Shown one piece after another: positions 1 to 10,006 of a DNA stretch of 64,000 nt. The position numbers and the translations under genes are program-made. A model generated the notes under the pieces. The model searched no databases and had not been told where the DNA came from. It saw nothing but the letters and a program-made list of their open reading frames with translations. The stretch lies in NCBI RefSeq assembly GCF_016744625.1, contig NZ_JADGDZ010000002.1, positions 1 through 64,000 of the forward strand, written 5' to 3'. The stretch's first letter is position 1. Every line of letters starts with the position of its first letter. The stretch comes from Winogradskyella sp. Its GTDB lineage: Bacteria; Bacteroidota; Bacteroidia; Flavobacteriales; Flavobacteriaceae.

Positions 1-2217
1 ATTCTATTATTAGTCTACCTTTCAACTATTTTGTCATGTAATGACAAAAATAGTTACGAAGGAATCGATAAAAAGGAATCTGTTTTTTTATCAGGAAAAC
101 AAATCTCAGATAGCCATTTTTTAGGCGATAACAATTGTAAAGAATGTCATATAAAAGAATTTAAAGACTGGCAAGGGTCGCATCATGATAAAGCAATGCA
201 AATTGCAGATAGTTTTTCTGTATTGGCTGGTTTTAATGGTGAGAAATTCACAAGCCAAGGAATTACATCACATTTCTATAAAAAAGACAACGCCTTTTAC
301 GCAAATACTGAAGGGCCAGATGGGAAATACCATGATTACAAGGTAATCTACACATTTGGAATCACACCTCTCCAACAGTATATCGTACAATTTCCTGATG
401 GACATTACCAATGTTTAAGAACTGCTTGGGATTCAGTAGAAAATAAATGGTTTGACTTATATCCAGATTTTAAGGTTGTGCATTCTGAATGGTTACATTG
501 GTCTAGAGGAGGTTTAAACTGGAATAATATGTGTGCAGATTGCCACTCAACCAATGTTAGAAAAAATTACAACCAAGAAACACATAGCTACGACACTAAA
601 TATGCCATAATCAACGTAAACTGCGAAGCTTGTCATGGTCCTGGAAAACAACATGTGGAGGATGTTAATAGATTAGGAGACAGTTATACTTCAACCGGAA
701 CTATGCATATGACTTTAGATACTAAACCAAAAGAATTAGTAGATCAATGTGCGCGTTGCCATATGCGTAGAGAACAATACTCTACTAATTTTAATTTTGA
801 AGGAACTATGTTCGACCATTATTTTCCTCAGGTACTAAACGACCGTTTGTATTATCCAGATGGTCAAATATTAGATGAAGTATATGTTTATGGTTCATTC
901 GTTCAAAGTAAAATGTATCAAAACAATGTGACTTGCAATAATTGCCACAATTCACATTCATTAAAATTAAAATTTGAGGGCAATACATTATGTGCTCAGT
1001 GTCATTTACCTGAAAAATATGACACACCTAAACATTACTTTCATAAAGAGGATACAGAGGCTTCTCAATGTATCAATTGCCATATGACAGGGAAATACTA
1101 TATGGGAAATGATTTTAGAAGAGACCATAGTTTTAGAATTCCGAGGCCAGATCTAAGCTTAAAGTATGGTTCGCCGAATGCTTGTACTGGATGTCATGAA
1201 GATAAGGATGATAAATGGGCTTGGGAAGAATTCAAAAAGCAATATGGAGAAGTAGACTCTATACATTTTTCAGAAAAATTAGCTCCTGGAATTGTTCACG
1301 AACCAAATGCTCATATAGGTTTAGCCGAATTAATGAATGACAAAACACAGCCAGAAATGGCAAGAGCTTCTGCTGTTAGAGCGCTTTCAAATTACAACGC
1401 GGAAAATTTAATAGAGCAATACCTAGCGCTTTTAAATGATGAATCCCCTTTGGTTAGAGGAACTACTATCGATGTATTGAGTGAGGTAAATACTAACGAT
1501 TATGCAGCTTACTTTTTACCATTGTTAGAGGATAGTAAAAGAAGTGTAAGAGTAAAAGCATTTTATGGGCTTGGAGGTTTAACAGAGTTCCAAATACCTG
1601 AAAAATATAAAAGCAGTTATCAAAAAGTTAAAAAAGAGTTTTTTAACCATTTAAATACCAATTCTGATTTTGTTGGAGGAAGAATTAAAAAAGCCATCTA
1701 TTATATAAAAAAGGGCGATTTAGAAAGAGGTATTGAAGGCTATGAAAGCGCTTTAGAAATTGATAATACAAATAATCAAATACGGTTGGATTTAGCAAAC
1801 TTATATTATCGTAATCATAACGTATTAAAGGCAGAAGAAACATTCAAAACAATTACTGAGCAAGAACCAGAATTTGGCCCAGTTTATTATTCTTTGGCCT
1901 TATTATATGCTGAATTAAATCGTACTGATGATGCCATAGTACAGATGCAAAATGCTGTTAATTATATGCCCGATAACACACGTGCTTATTATAATTTAAG
2001 TTTGTTATATGGTAAAAAACAAGATAGCAAAAATGCAGAACAAACACTCATTAACGGATTAAAGATTGATGCAAACAATGAAAGTTTATTATATGCCTTG
2101 GCGTATCATTATTCAAATACCAGTCAAACTAATAAAGCTAAAAACATCTTATCCAAGTTAGTTAACCTTTATCCAAACAACACACAGTATTTAGATTTTT
2201 TAAATCGACTTAATTAA
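1..2217 (+). CDS. Multiheme (8x CXXCH) cytochrome c family lipoprotein with HEAT-like and TPR repeats; 5' end outside window
   Basis: CKECH, CADCH, CEACH, CARCH, CNNCH, CAQCH, CINCH, CTGCH motifs; C-terminal TPR-like repeats. The frame stays open to base 1 (ILLLVYLSTILSC, lipobox-like), so the ORF-track TTG start at 31 is probably not the true start. Confidence 0.85.
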   Translation: MLLLVYLSTILSCNDKNSYEGIDKKESVFLSGKQISDSHFLGDNNCKECHIKEFKDWQGSHHDKAMQIADSFSVLAGFNGEKFTSQGITSHFYKKDNAFYANTEGPDGKYHDYKVIYTFGITPLQQYIVQFPDGHYQCLRTAWDSVENKWFDLYPDFKVVHSEWLHWSRGGLNWNNMCADCHSTNVRKNYNQETHSYDTKYAIINVNCEACHGPGKQHVEDVNRLGDSYTSTGTMHMTLDTKPKELVDQCARCHMRREQYSTNFNFEGTMFDHYFPQVLNDRLYYPDGQILDEVYVYGSFVQSKMYQNNVTCNNCHNSHSLKLKFEGNTLCAQCHLPEKYDTPKHYFHKEDTEASQCINCHMTGKYYMGNDFRRDHSFRIPRPDLSLKYGSPNACTGCHEDKDDKWAWEEFKKQYGEVDSIHFSEKLAPGIVHEPNAHIGLAELMNDKTQPEMARASAVRALSNYNAENLIEQYLALLNDESPLVRGTTIDVLSEVNTNDYAAYFLPLLEDSKRSVRVKAFYGLGGLTEFQIPEKYKSSYQKVKKEFFNHLNTNSDFVGGRIKKAIYYIKKGDLERGIEGYESALEIDNTNNQIRLDLANLYYRNHNVLKAEETFKTITEQEPEFGPVYYSLALLYAELNRTDDAIVQMQNAVNYMPDNTRAYYNLSLLYGKKQDSKNAEQTLINGLKIDANNESLLYALAYHYSNTSQTNKAKNILSKLVNLYPNNTQYLDFLNRLN

Positions 2218-2249
2218 TCCTAAATCAAAAACTATTATAAATTTTAAAG

Positions 2250-4565
2250 ATGAAAAACATGAGTAAAAATCGTAAAAGGAATGTTTCTGTTACTGGCTCA
2301 ATTGAGTTTAGTAATCTACAATTAAAAGAACCATCAAAATCAGCTGCTGGATTAACAGGAGTTAAAGTAGCAATACAACATGCTTTTAACGAAATGGGAA
2401 TTGGTCGCTCATTAAAAACATTATCTAAATTAAATCAAGTAGAAGGTATTGATTGTCCTGGTTGCGCATGGCCAGATCCAGAAAAGCGATCAAAATTAGG
2501 GGAGTTTTGTGAAAATGGTGTAAAAGCTATAGCAGAAGAAGCTACAACAAAAAAGATAGATGCTTCTTTTTTTAAGAATTATTCTGTTGAGGAATTGTCT
2601 CAATGGACAGATTATGAAATTGGCAAAAGTGGGAGACTTACAGAGCCTATGGTTCTTTATCCTAATGAAGTACATTACAAACCAATTTCTTGGCATGATG
2701 CATTCACTTTAATTACTGATGAGCTTAAACAATTAGATAATCCGAATGAAGCCATATTCTACACTTCGGGAAGAAGCAGTAACGAGGCTGCTTTCTTATA
2801 TGGATTATTTGTCCGCGCTTTCGGAACTAACAACTTACCAGATTGTTCAAACATGTGTCACGAATCAAGTGGAATTGCTTTATCAGAGACTTTAGGAATA
2901 GGAAAAGGCTCTGTGAAACTTAAAGATTTTGAGCAAGCAGAAGTTGTTATGATTCTTGGACAAAACCCAGGAACAAACCACCCAAGAATGCTAAATTCTC
3001 TTGAAAAGTGTAAACGTAATGATGGAAAAATAATAGCCATAAACCCTTTAAAGGAAGTAGGATTAATCAACTTTAAAAACCCACAGAAAATTAGTGGATA
3101 CAGTAGTCCTGGTGTTGCTCTTGCAGATATTTATTTACAAGTGAAAATTAATCAGGACGTTGCTTTATTAAAACTAATTTTAAAGAAACTTAAAGATAGA
3201 GAAGAACAAAAAGAAGGTGTTTTTGATTGGGATTTTATTGAAACATATACTTCTGGAGTAGAAAACCTGTTAGAAGATTTAGACAAGTATGATGTTACAT
3301 ATTTATTAGAATTGTGTGGTGTTGAGGAAAAGTTAATTGATAAAACAGTTGACCTTTTGGCTAGTAAAAGTAAAATTATTATTTGTTGGGCAATGGGGTT
3401 AACTCAGCATAAAAATGCTGTTGATAATATTAAAGAGTGTGTTAATCTACTATTATTAAAAGGCAGTTTGGGTAAACCTGGTTCAGGAACCTGTCCTGTT
3501 CGTGGACATAGTAATGTTCAAGGAGATCGCTCTGTTGGAATTATGCATTATGTTTCAAAAGACCTTAACGATGCTATTAAAAAAGAATTCAATTTTGAAG
3601 CACCAAAAAAACAAGGTTTAGATGTCGTTGAATCCATAGAAGCCATGCACAATAATAAAGCAAAAATATTTGTCGCATTAGGTGGTAATTTTTCTTCTGC
3701 AGCTTCAGATAGTTATTATACAGCAGAAGCATTGGAAAAGTGCTCACTTACTGTACAGATTAGCACCAAGTTAAACCGCTCACATTTAATAACAGGCAAA
3801 ACAGCTTTAATTTTACCTACTCTTGGTAGAACAGAAATAGATGAAAGGTCAGGAAATCAACGCTTTTTAACTGTAGAAAACAGTATGGGAAAAGTTCATA
3901 CTACACGAGGAACTTTAAAACCAACTTCTGGGAATTTAAAAAGTGAACCTGAAATTATTGGAGGAATTGCCAATTCTTTTTTTGGAGGAAATCATAATGT
4001 TAATTGGAAAACATTAAGCGAGAACTATGATTTGATAAGAGAAAAAATTGAAAACGTATGTAAAGCTTATAAAGGAGTAACTCATAAAGCTCAAAAAAAT
4101 GGGTTTTACCTTCCTAACAACGTTCGTGATTTAGATTTTTCAAAACTTCCAGATGGTAAAGCGCAATTTAGCTTGTGCCAACTTTCAGATATTAAAACAA
4201 ATGATGATGAATTTGTTTTAATGACAATTCGTTCTCATGATCAGTTTAATACTACTATTTATGGCATGAATGACAGATATCGTGGTGTTTTAGGCGAACG
4301 TCGTATAGTTATGATGAATATTGAAGATATGAATAGATTAGATTTAAAAAACAAGGATGTAATTAATTTAGCTAGTTATTATGATAATAAAGAAAGGAAA
4401 ATAGAGAACTTTAAAGTAATTCCTTATGACATTCCTAAAGGGAATTTAGCAGCATATTTCCCTGAAACAAATCCTTTAGTACCAATTAATCAGTACGCTA
4501 GAAAAAGCCAAACACCAATTAGCAAATCAATTAAAGTAAAGGTGTACAAAACTTTAATTCTATAA
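2250..4565 (+). CDS. FdhF/YdeP family molybdopterin-dependent oxidoreductase
   Basis: GIDCPGCAWPDP N-terminal motif, molybdopterin oxidoreductase motifs (CPVRGHSNVQGDRSVGI; RSHDQFNTTIYGMNDRYRG). Confidence 0.85.
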   Translation: MKNMSKNRKRNVSVTGSIEFSNLQLKEPSKSAAGLTGVKVAIQHAFNEMGIGRSLKTLSKLNQVEGIDCPGCAWPDPEKRSKLGEFCENGVKAIAEEATTKKIDASFFKNYSVEELSQWTDYEIGKSGRLTEPMVLYPNEVHYKPISWHDAFTLITDELKQLDNPNEAIFYTSGRSSNEAAFLYGLFVRAFGTNNLPDCSNMCHESSGIALSETLGIGKGSVKLKDFEQAEVVMILGQNPGTNHPRMLNSLEKCKRNDGKIIAINPLKEVGLINFKNPQKISGYSSPGVALADIYLQVKINQDVALLKLILKKLKDREEQKEGVFDWDFIETYTSGVENLLEDLDKYDVTYLLELCGVEEKLIDKTVDLLASKSKIIICWAMGLTQHKNAVDNIKECVNLLLLKGSLGKPGSGTCPVRGHSNVQGDRSVGIMHYVSKDLNDAIKKEFNFEAPKKQGLDVVESIEAMHNNKAKIFVALGGNFSSAASDSYYTAEALEKCSLTVQISTKLNRSHLITGKTALILPTLGRTEIDERSGNQRFLTVENSMGKVHTTRGTLKPTSGNLKSEPEIIGGIANSFFGGNHNVNWKTLSENYDLIREKIENVCKAYKGVTHKAQKNGFYLPNNVRDLDFSKLPDGKAQFSLCQLSDIKTNDDEFVLMTIRSHDQFNTTIYGMNDRYRGVLGERRIVMMNIEDMNRLDLKNKDVINLASYYDNKERKIENFKVIPYDIPKGNLAAYFPETNPLVPINQYARKSQTPISKSIKVKVYKTLIL

Positions 4566-5146
4566 TGAATAAAGAAGATACTATTTCGGCTTATATTTTA
4601 TGTGGAGGCACTAATAGTCGAATGCAAACCGAAAAGGGGTTGATAATCTACAAGGGCAAAACGTTTATTGACTGGGTTATTGATGCTATAAAACCGATTA
4701 CCAATTCCATTTTTTTAGTAACTAGAAATGATGATTACAAAAAATTTGGTTATCCATTAATTCCAGATACTTATCCTAACAAAGGACCTGTTGGTGGTAT
4801 TTACACGGCACTTTTGCACACCAATACTGACACCAATATCATTTTAAGTTGTGATATACCAAAGATTACTTCATCTGTTTTAAAAACTTATTTGGTTGAT
4901 AAATTTGACAAAAGTAATACTGTTTTATATGTTGCTGATAATAATAGAACATATCCTTTAATTGGTTTGTACTCTAAAAAGCTTGTTACTAAATTTGAAA
5001 CAGCTATAAATAATGACCATTTAAAATTAGTGAGATTATTAGAAAAAATTAATTGTAAGTGTGTAAAAACCAAACCTGAAGATTATAATGCTTTACAAAA
5101 CATAAACACTATTGAAGAACTCAAAATATTAATTAAAAATACTTGA
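4565..5146 (+). CDS. mobA: Molybdenum cofactor guanylyltransferase (MobA-like)
   Basis: N-terminal LCGGTNSRMQTEKGL nucleotidyltransferase motif; adjacent to the molybdoenzyme; ATG overlaps the upstream stop. Confidence 0.8.
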   Translation: MNKEDTISAYILCGGTNSRMQTEKGLIIYKGKTFIDWVIDAIKPITNSIFLVTRNDDYKKFGYPLIPDTYPNKGPVGGIYTALLHTNTDTNIILSCDIPKITSSVLKTYLVDKFDKSNTVLYVADNNRTYPLIGLYSKKLVTKFETAINNDHLKLVRLLEKINCKCVKTKPEDYNALQNINTIEELKILIKNT

Positions 5147-5247
5147 ATCAGTCAAGATTCTTATAAGACTTGAATTCACAAATACTTATTAAGCTATAAA
5201 AAGATTAAATTAAAAAATGGTAATTGATGATTATGTCTAAAAAAATA

Positions 5248-5284
5248 AAATCCTAACACATTATTATATAACGTATTAGGATTT
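5248..5284. terminator. Hairpin between convergent mobA and dsbD-like genes
   Basis: AAATCCTAA ... TTAGGATTT inverted repeat. Confidence 0.5.
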
Positions 5285-5289
5285 ATTCA

Positions 5290-5357
5290 GTGACCTCGAA
5301 GGGACAGAGTTCAAACTTTTTGACAGATGATATTAATCTAATTATCTCACAATCAAT
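5290..5357. repeat. Copy A of a 68-bp intergenic repeat (53/68 identical to 21305-21372)
   Basis: gtga.ctc.a.gggacagagttc.aactttttga... aligned by eye to copy B without gaps. Confidence 0.75.
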
Positions 5358-5381
5358 TAGTATGAAAGTAAGTCTTAAAAT

Positions 5382-7337
5382 CTAATTTCCTTTCGTTTCT
5401 AAACTTTTAGCCAACCACTCATAATATTCATCCACACCTGAATACTGTTTCGCTTCGTTTAAAATTTCTAAGTCAGAGGTCATTGTTACATAAAATGGTT
5501 GCGATGCAGTTTGAAAATTTAGGTATTGAAACGTTGACCATTTGTCTCCAATGGTTTCTATATCTTTTAAATGATTTTCATTGAGCTTCATTCTAAATTG
5601 AGCTTCTTTTGGCAATTCTTTCCTATCATCTATGTACAAGGATATAAGTACGTATTCATCTTTTAAAATCTGATATACTTTTGGATCACTCCACACATTT
5701 TCTTCCATCTTTCGACAGTTTACACAAGCCCAACCAGTAAAGTCTAATAATATGGGTTTGTTGTTTGCTTTCGCGAAAGCGATACCTTCATCAAAATCTT
5801 TAAAGCAGTCTAATCCTAACGGACAATCTGATTCTTGCTCGTAAAGGCTGTAAAAGGTCGGTGGTGGAAAGCCTGCTAATAATTTAAGATGTGAATTTTT
5901 AGTAAGTCCTGTACCAAGATAAATAACAAAGGCTACCACTAAAACTGCAAACGAAACTTTTGGGAAACTAAACTTCTTTTTACCATCGTGAGGGAATCTT
6001 ATGACTCCAAAAAAGTATAAAGCCATTAGCAAGAATATAAGCATCCAGATACCAATAAAAACCTCTCGTTTTAATAATCCCCAATGCGCCACTAAATCTG
6101 CGTTTGATAAAAATTTAAATGCTAATGCAAGCTCTACGAAACCTAATAACACCTTTACAGTTGTTAGCCATCCACCTGACTTTGGCAGGGATTTTAAAAG
6201 ATTAGGAAAGAGCGCAAATAAAGCAAAAGGCAGTGCAAGTGCTACTCCAAATCCTGTCATTCCTGCTGTTAATTGAAATGCGCCTCCATCACTTGTAAGT
6301 GATCCTGCTAACAAAGAACCTAATATAGGACCAGTACAAGAAAATGAAACTAGTGCCAATGTAACGGCCATAAAAAATATACCGATAAGCCCTCCAGTAC
6401 TGGAAGCAGAATCCATTTTATTAGACCAAGAGTTGGGAAGTGTTAATTCATAATAGCCAAAAAATGAAAAAGCAAAGAATATAAAAATCACAAAGAAGAT
6501 AACATTCAACCAAATATTAGTTGAAATGGTATTTAAAATCTCTGGGTCTACAGAGTCTAAAAAGTGGAACGGAATACTAAGCGCTACGTAAATAATAACA
6601 ATAAAGGCTCCATATAGAATTGCGTTTCTAATCCCTTTTGCTTTATTCCCTGACTGCTTTGTAAAGAATGAAACTGTAAGCGGTATCATCGGGAATACAC
6701 AAGGTGTAAGTAACGCAACAAGACCTCCCAAGAAACCAAGAACAAAAATCTTCCACAAATTCCCGTCTGAGGTAAGCTCTTCTGAGTCTGACAATAAGCG
6801 TTCTTTATGTTTTAAATCGAGTAATAAGCTATTAGAAAGTGTTTTGCTTTTTTCATCTAAAACCACATTGTCAAGCGTTGCTTTACTACCATCCAGATTG
6901 ATTACAAACTGCTCTTCCTTATTAATGCAAACTTCCTTACAAACCTGATACTCTAAATTTATAGTGAGCTGTTTTAAGTCTTGGTTTAAAACTTTAATTC
7001 GCTGGGTAAACTCAACTTTTTTAAGAAAATAAGTTTCTTCTACTTCAAAAATATCATTGTATGCTTTTACAGTTTCACTCTCTTTTGCTATGCCCAGTAG
7101 CTCATAGTTGCCTTCTGATTGCTCAAAGCTAAGAACAGATGGTAATGAGCCATCTTCACTTGTAAATTGAGAAAAAACGTGCCACTCCTCATCAATTGAT
7201 CCTGTGAGTATTACATCGTACTCGGTGTCTGAAATTTTAGTAATATTAGATTCCCAGGTTACAGGATCTATAACGCCTTGTTGAGCCGTACTTATTCCGC
7301 TCAAAAAAAGGACTAAAGCTACAATTAAATTTTTCAT
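5382..7337 (-). CDS. DsbD-like cytochrome c biogenesis / thiol:disulfide interchange protein
   Basis: Signal peptide (start probably at MKNLIVAL), N-terminal DsbD domain, TM core with TPCVFPMIPLT, C-terminal thioredoxin WACVNCR. Confidence 0.85.
   Translation of the reverse strand: MKNLIVALVLFLSGISTAQQGVIDPVTWESNITKISDTEYDVILTGSIDEEWHVFSQFTSEDGSLPSVLSFEQSEGNYELLGIAKESETVKAYNDIFEVEETYFLKKVEFTQRIKVLNQDLKQLTINLEYQVCKEVCINKEEQFVINLDGSKATLDNVVLDEKSKTLSNSLLLDLKHKERLLSDSEELTSDGNLWKIFVLGFLGGLVALLTPCVFPMIPLTVSFFTKQSGNKAKGIRNAILYGAFIVIIYVALSIPFHFLDSVDPEILNTISTNIWLNVIFFVIFIFFAFSFFGYYELTLPNSWSNKMDSASSTGGLIGIFFMAVTLALVSFSCTGPILGSLLAGSLTSDGGAFQLTAGMTGFGVALALPFALFALFPNLLKSLPKSGGWLTTVKVLLGFVELALAFKFLSNADLVAHWGLLKREVFIGIWMLIFLLMALYFFGVIRFPHDGKKKFSFPKVSFAVLVVAFVIYLGTGLTKNSHLKLLAGFPPPTFYSLYEQESDCPLGLDCFKDFDEGIAFAKANNKPILLDFTGWACVNCRKMEENVWSDPKVYQILKDEYVLISLYIDDRKELPKEAQFRMKLNENHLKDIETIGDKWSTFQYLNFQTASQPFYVTMTSDLEILNEAKQYSGVDEYYEWLAKSLETKGN
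5767..5780. repeat. Palindrome GCTTTCGCGAAAGC (AFAKA frame, DsbD)
   Basis: Exact 14-mer. Confidence 0.95.
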
Positions 7338-7404
7338 ATTAGTCTGTAAAAGTCTTGTCCTACTGTTATAGTAGAACAAGATTAGTTTGATAAGAGGTTT
7401 TGAA

Positions 7405-8721
7405 TTAGTCCATCACAAATTTAAATCCAGCGGTAATGATGCTAGAGCTAAATGTTGTATCTCTATCGTACTGATAGAATTTAAGGTCTATACTTTTTAA
7501 GCCCAATTTCCAGATGTGCGCTTTCGCAAAAATGTCTGTGTAAGAAACTCCAAAGCCAAATTGATTTGCACTGTACTCAGATAAGTCATAATCTGAAGTG
7601 TAAAACTCATCTGTGGATAATGCTTCTTCATAAGGCCTAAAGTAATCTGCTGCGGTTTGGTTATAGAATCGGTACGAAGGATAAAGCGTAAACTTATCTG
7701 TTATCTTAATAGGCACTTCTATACTTGCGGTATGCGATGTAATTCCCCAATCATCATAATAATAGCGGTAAAAAGTACGTACTGTAAAGGTTTCATTGAG
7801 ATACCAGTTTAAGCGACCACCTGCTGCCACTTTAAATCGAGAATCTGGTAAGCGTTCTATAGCATCTGCCAGTTGGAAATTCTCAATAAAAGAGTCTGCA
7901 ACATCTCCAAAATATACTCGCTGGAATGGTGTTGACAATAAACCTTGCTGCTGAACAAAATCAAGTGCTAAAGACCCTTGAACATTCTTGTGAAGAATTT
8001 GAGAGAATCCAAAACCTAGAGAATATGAATTACGCCCTTCATCTGCAAACTCAGTAAAAATCGGTGCGTAATTTGTATTTCCAGTAATCGTGTTTTGAGT
8101 AAATAATCTGTTACTTAAACCATTTCCTCCTTCGCCAAAAGGCCTTAACTCTGTAGGGTAGATAGCATTCCAGGTATCTATATACACATTACCGTTCACA
8201 CTTAGTTCGGTATTTTTCTCATTGAAGAGCTTAGTATAACTACCTCCTACACCTACAGAAAAATAATCATATTCTGAAGACACAGATAGTTTAGCTGACC
8301 AGATATCATTTCTGTCGTCTGAGCTGTGACTGTAACTTCCTGTTAGGTTTGCCCATAAATCGCTGCTTGACGCACCTGATGAAGCTTGAAAAGGATCTGC
8401 CTGTCCACCACCGTCAAAAGGTCCAACATTACTTGAAGAAGCAGAGGTGTATGCAGAAACTCCTGCATCTATCGTTAATACATCGTCATCATTTAATGGA
8501 ATGGAAACCACAAATGTACCTGTAACGTCTGTCAACTCTTCAGTACCAATACCGCCACTTACGGCAGCATTATCTCCATCTTGCGTGTAATAACTTGATA
8601 AGAAATCTACTTCTACAGATTCAAGTACTCTTTTTTTATAGACTTTAGTCGAGTCTTGTGCTGTTTGTGAGTACGCTTTCGCGAAAGCGAATACACACAT
8701 TACTAAAATTAATTTTTTCAA
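7405..8721 (-). CDS. DUF3570-like outer membrane protein
   Basis: Signal peptide, beta-rich sequence; neighbours DUF4266, ApbE and thioredoxin genes as in the known Bacteroidetes cluster. Confidence 0.7.
   Translation of the reverse strand: MKKLILVMCVFAFAKAYSQTAQDSTKVYKKRVLESVEVDFLSSYYTQDGDNAAVSGGIGTEELTDVTGTFVVSIPLNDDDVLTIDAGVSAYTSASSSNVGPFDGGGQADPFQASSGASSSDLWANLTGSYSHSSDDRNDIWSAKLSVSSEYDYFSVGVGGSYTKLFNEKNTELSVNGNVYIDTWNAIYPTELRPFGEGGNGLSNRLFTQNTITGNTNYAPIFTEFADEGRNSYSLGFGFSQILHKNVQGSLALDFVQQQGLLSTPFQRVYFGDVADSFIENFQLADAIERLPDSRFKVAAGGRLNWYLNETFTVRTFYRYYYDDWGITSHTASIEVPIKITDKFTLYPSYRFYNQTAADYFRPYEEALSTDEFYTSDYDLSEYSANQFGFGVSYTDIFAKAHIWKLGLKSIDLKFYQYDRDTTFSSSIITAGFKFVMD
8675..8688. repeat. 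Palindrome GCTTTCGCGAAAGC (16-mer form; AFAKA in a signal peptide)
   Basis: Exact. Confidence 0.95.
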
Positions 8722-8743
8722 ATTGTTTTGTTGTATTAATTAG

Positions 8744-8763
8744 ATTCCGCTATACAGCGGAAT
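8744..8763. other. Intergenic hairpin between DUF4266-like and DUF3570-like genes
   Basis: ATTCCGCT-ATAC-AGCGGAAT, 8-bp perfect stem. Confidence 0.5.
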
Positions 8764-8815
8764 AACTTCAATTCACATTTTTAAGTGCCGATTGCTTCTT
8801 AAAAAAGGAATTCAG

Positions 8816-9028
8816 TTAATTACAGCCGCAGCCTCCTCCAGTTTTTCCTCCATTTGCACCTACCGCTGCTTCGCGATAGGAATGTGCTGTGGTTACATTA
8901 CGATCACACTTCTTTTCAGACAATGCCATATCTGGATCATTGATATTTACTTTTTCGTATTCTTTTACGACTACACAACTACTTAAACAGGTAGCTATTA
9001 CTGCCGCTATCATTAATCTCTTTATCAT
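8816..9028 (-). CDS. DUF4266-like small lipoprotein
   Basis: Lipobox LSSC; C-terminal GGKTGGGCGCN. Confidence 0.7.
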   Translation of the reverse strand: MIKRLMIAAVIATCLSSCVVVKEYEKVNINDPDMALSEKKCDRNVTTAHSYREAAVGANGGKTGGGCGCN

Positions 9029-10005
9029 ATTTTGTCTATTTTTATGTTGTCTGATTTGAAGATATTTCCTTTATCATCAATGATGATACATTCTATCTTT
9101 GGCATCTGATTTATTCTGCTCAATCCTACATCTTTACCCATAACAAATACAGACGTAGCGAGTGCGTCGGCAAGTTCTGCTTTGGGCGCAAAAACTGTTA
9201 CACTTATAATTCCGCTAGATGGATATCCTGTTCTAGGATCAATAATGTGGGAATAGCGTGTTCCATTAAATTTTACAAACTTCTCGTAATTACCAGAGGT
9301 CACAACAGCACCATTTGTAATAGGCAATAGCGCAAATACCTTATCCTTATCCATTGGATTTGTGATGGCTACTTTCCATTCTTTACCACTAGGTTGTTTT
9401 CCCCAAGTATTCATATCTCCAGAGGCGTTTATAATGCCTGATGACACTCCTTTAGAGATTAACAAAGACTTAGCTTTGTCTGCCGCATATCCTTTTCCGA
9501 TAGCTCCAAAGCCTATTTTCATTCCTTCTAACTTGAGAAAGACTGTACTATTTTCTTTATCTAAGATGATGTTCTTAAAGCCAACTTTAGCAACAGATTC
9601 TTTTATTTTTTCTTCGGAAGGCATCTCTGTCATACTACCATCAAATTTCCAAATGCGATCCATAGATGCATAGCTAATGTCAAAAGCGCCATCTGTCAAT
9701 TTTGAAATACCTATTGCTCTTTCAATTAATTGAAACAATTCTGAATCTACTTTTACAGCTTTGATACCAGCATTTCTATTAATTTCTGATGTTTGAGAAT
9801 TGGTATCCCAAGAAGAAATCAGTTTTTCTATTCTTGTAATTTCGGCTACAGCAGTATCGATATACTTATTTCCTATACTTTCATTTTCTGCAACTACGGT
9901 TATGTCAAAACGACTACCCATTAGTTTGAGTGTACGTTTGTATGGCTGTTGCGCTATACAGACAACTGAAAAGAACAATAATGATAAAGTGATTAGATTC
10001 TTCAA
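9025..10005 (-). CDS. apbE: FAD:protein FMN transferase (ApbE family)
   Basis: GSRFDITV, GFGAIGKGYAADKA, INASGDMNTWG, HIIDPRTGYP motifs. Confidence 0.85.
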   Translation of the reverse strand: MKNLITLSLLFFSVVCIAQQPYKRTLKLMGSRFDITVVAENESIGNKYIDTAVAEITRIEKLISSWDTNSQTSEINRNAGIKAVKVDSELFQLIERAIGISKLTDGAFDISYASMDRIWKFDGSMTEMPSEEKIKESVAKVGFKNIILDKENSTVFLKLEGMKIGFGAIGKGYAADKAKSLLISKGVSSGIINASGDMNTWGKQPSGKEWKVAITNPMDKDKVFALLPITNGAVVTSGNYEKFVKFNGTRYSHIIDPRTGYPSSGIISVTVFAPKAELADALATSVFVMGKDVGLSRINQMPKIECIIIDDKGNIFKSDNIKIDKI

Positions 10006-10006
10006 A

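Noticed and set aside
806-1027. Many 60-150 aa ORFs antisense to clear genes (e.g. 806-1027, 6001-6276, 17259-17705, 28972-29370, 36234-36623, 62795-63247)
   Set aside because: They lie opposite well-supported genes, have low-complexity compositions and no recognisable domains; treated as shadow ORFs.
7519-7527. Half-sites of the palindrome (7519 CGCTTTCGC; ~24515 TTGCGAAAGC; ~27729 GCGCGAAAGCGG)
   Set aside because: May be decayed copies, but short words like these can arise by chance; not counted.
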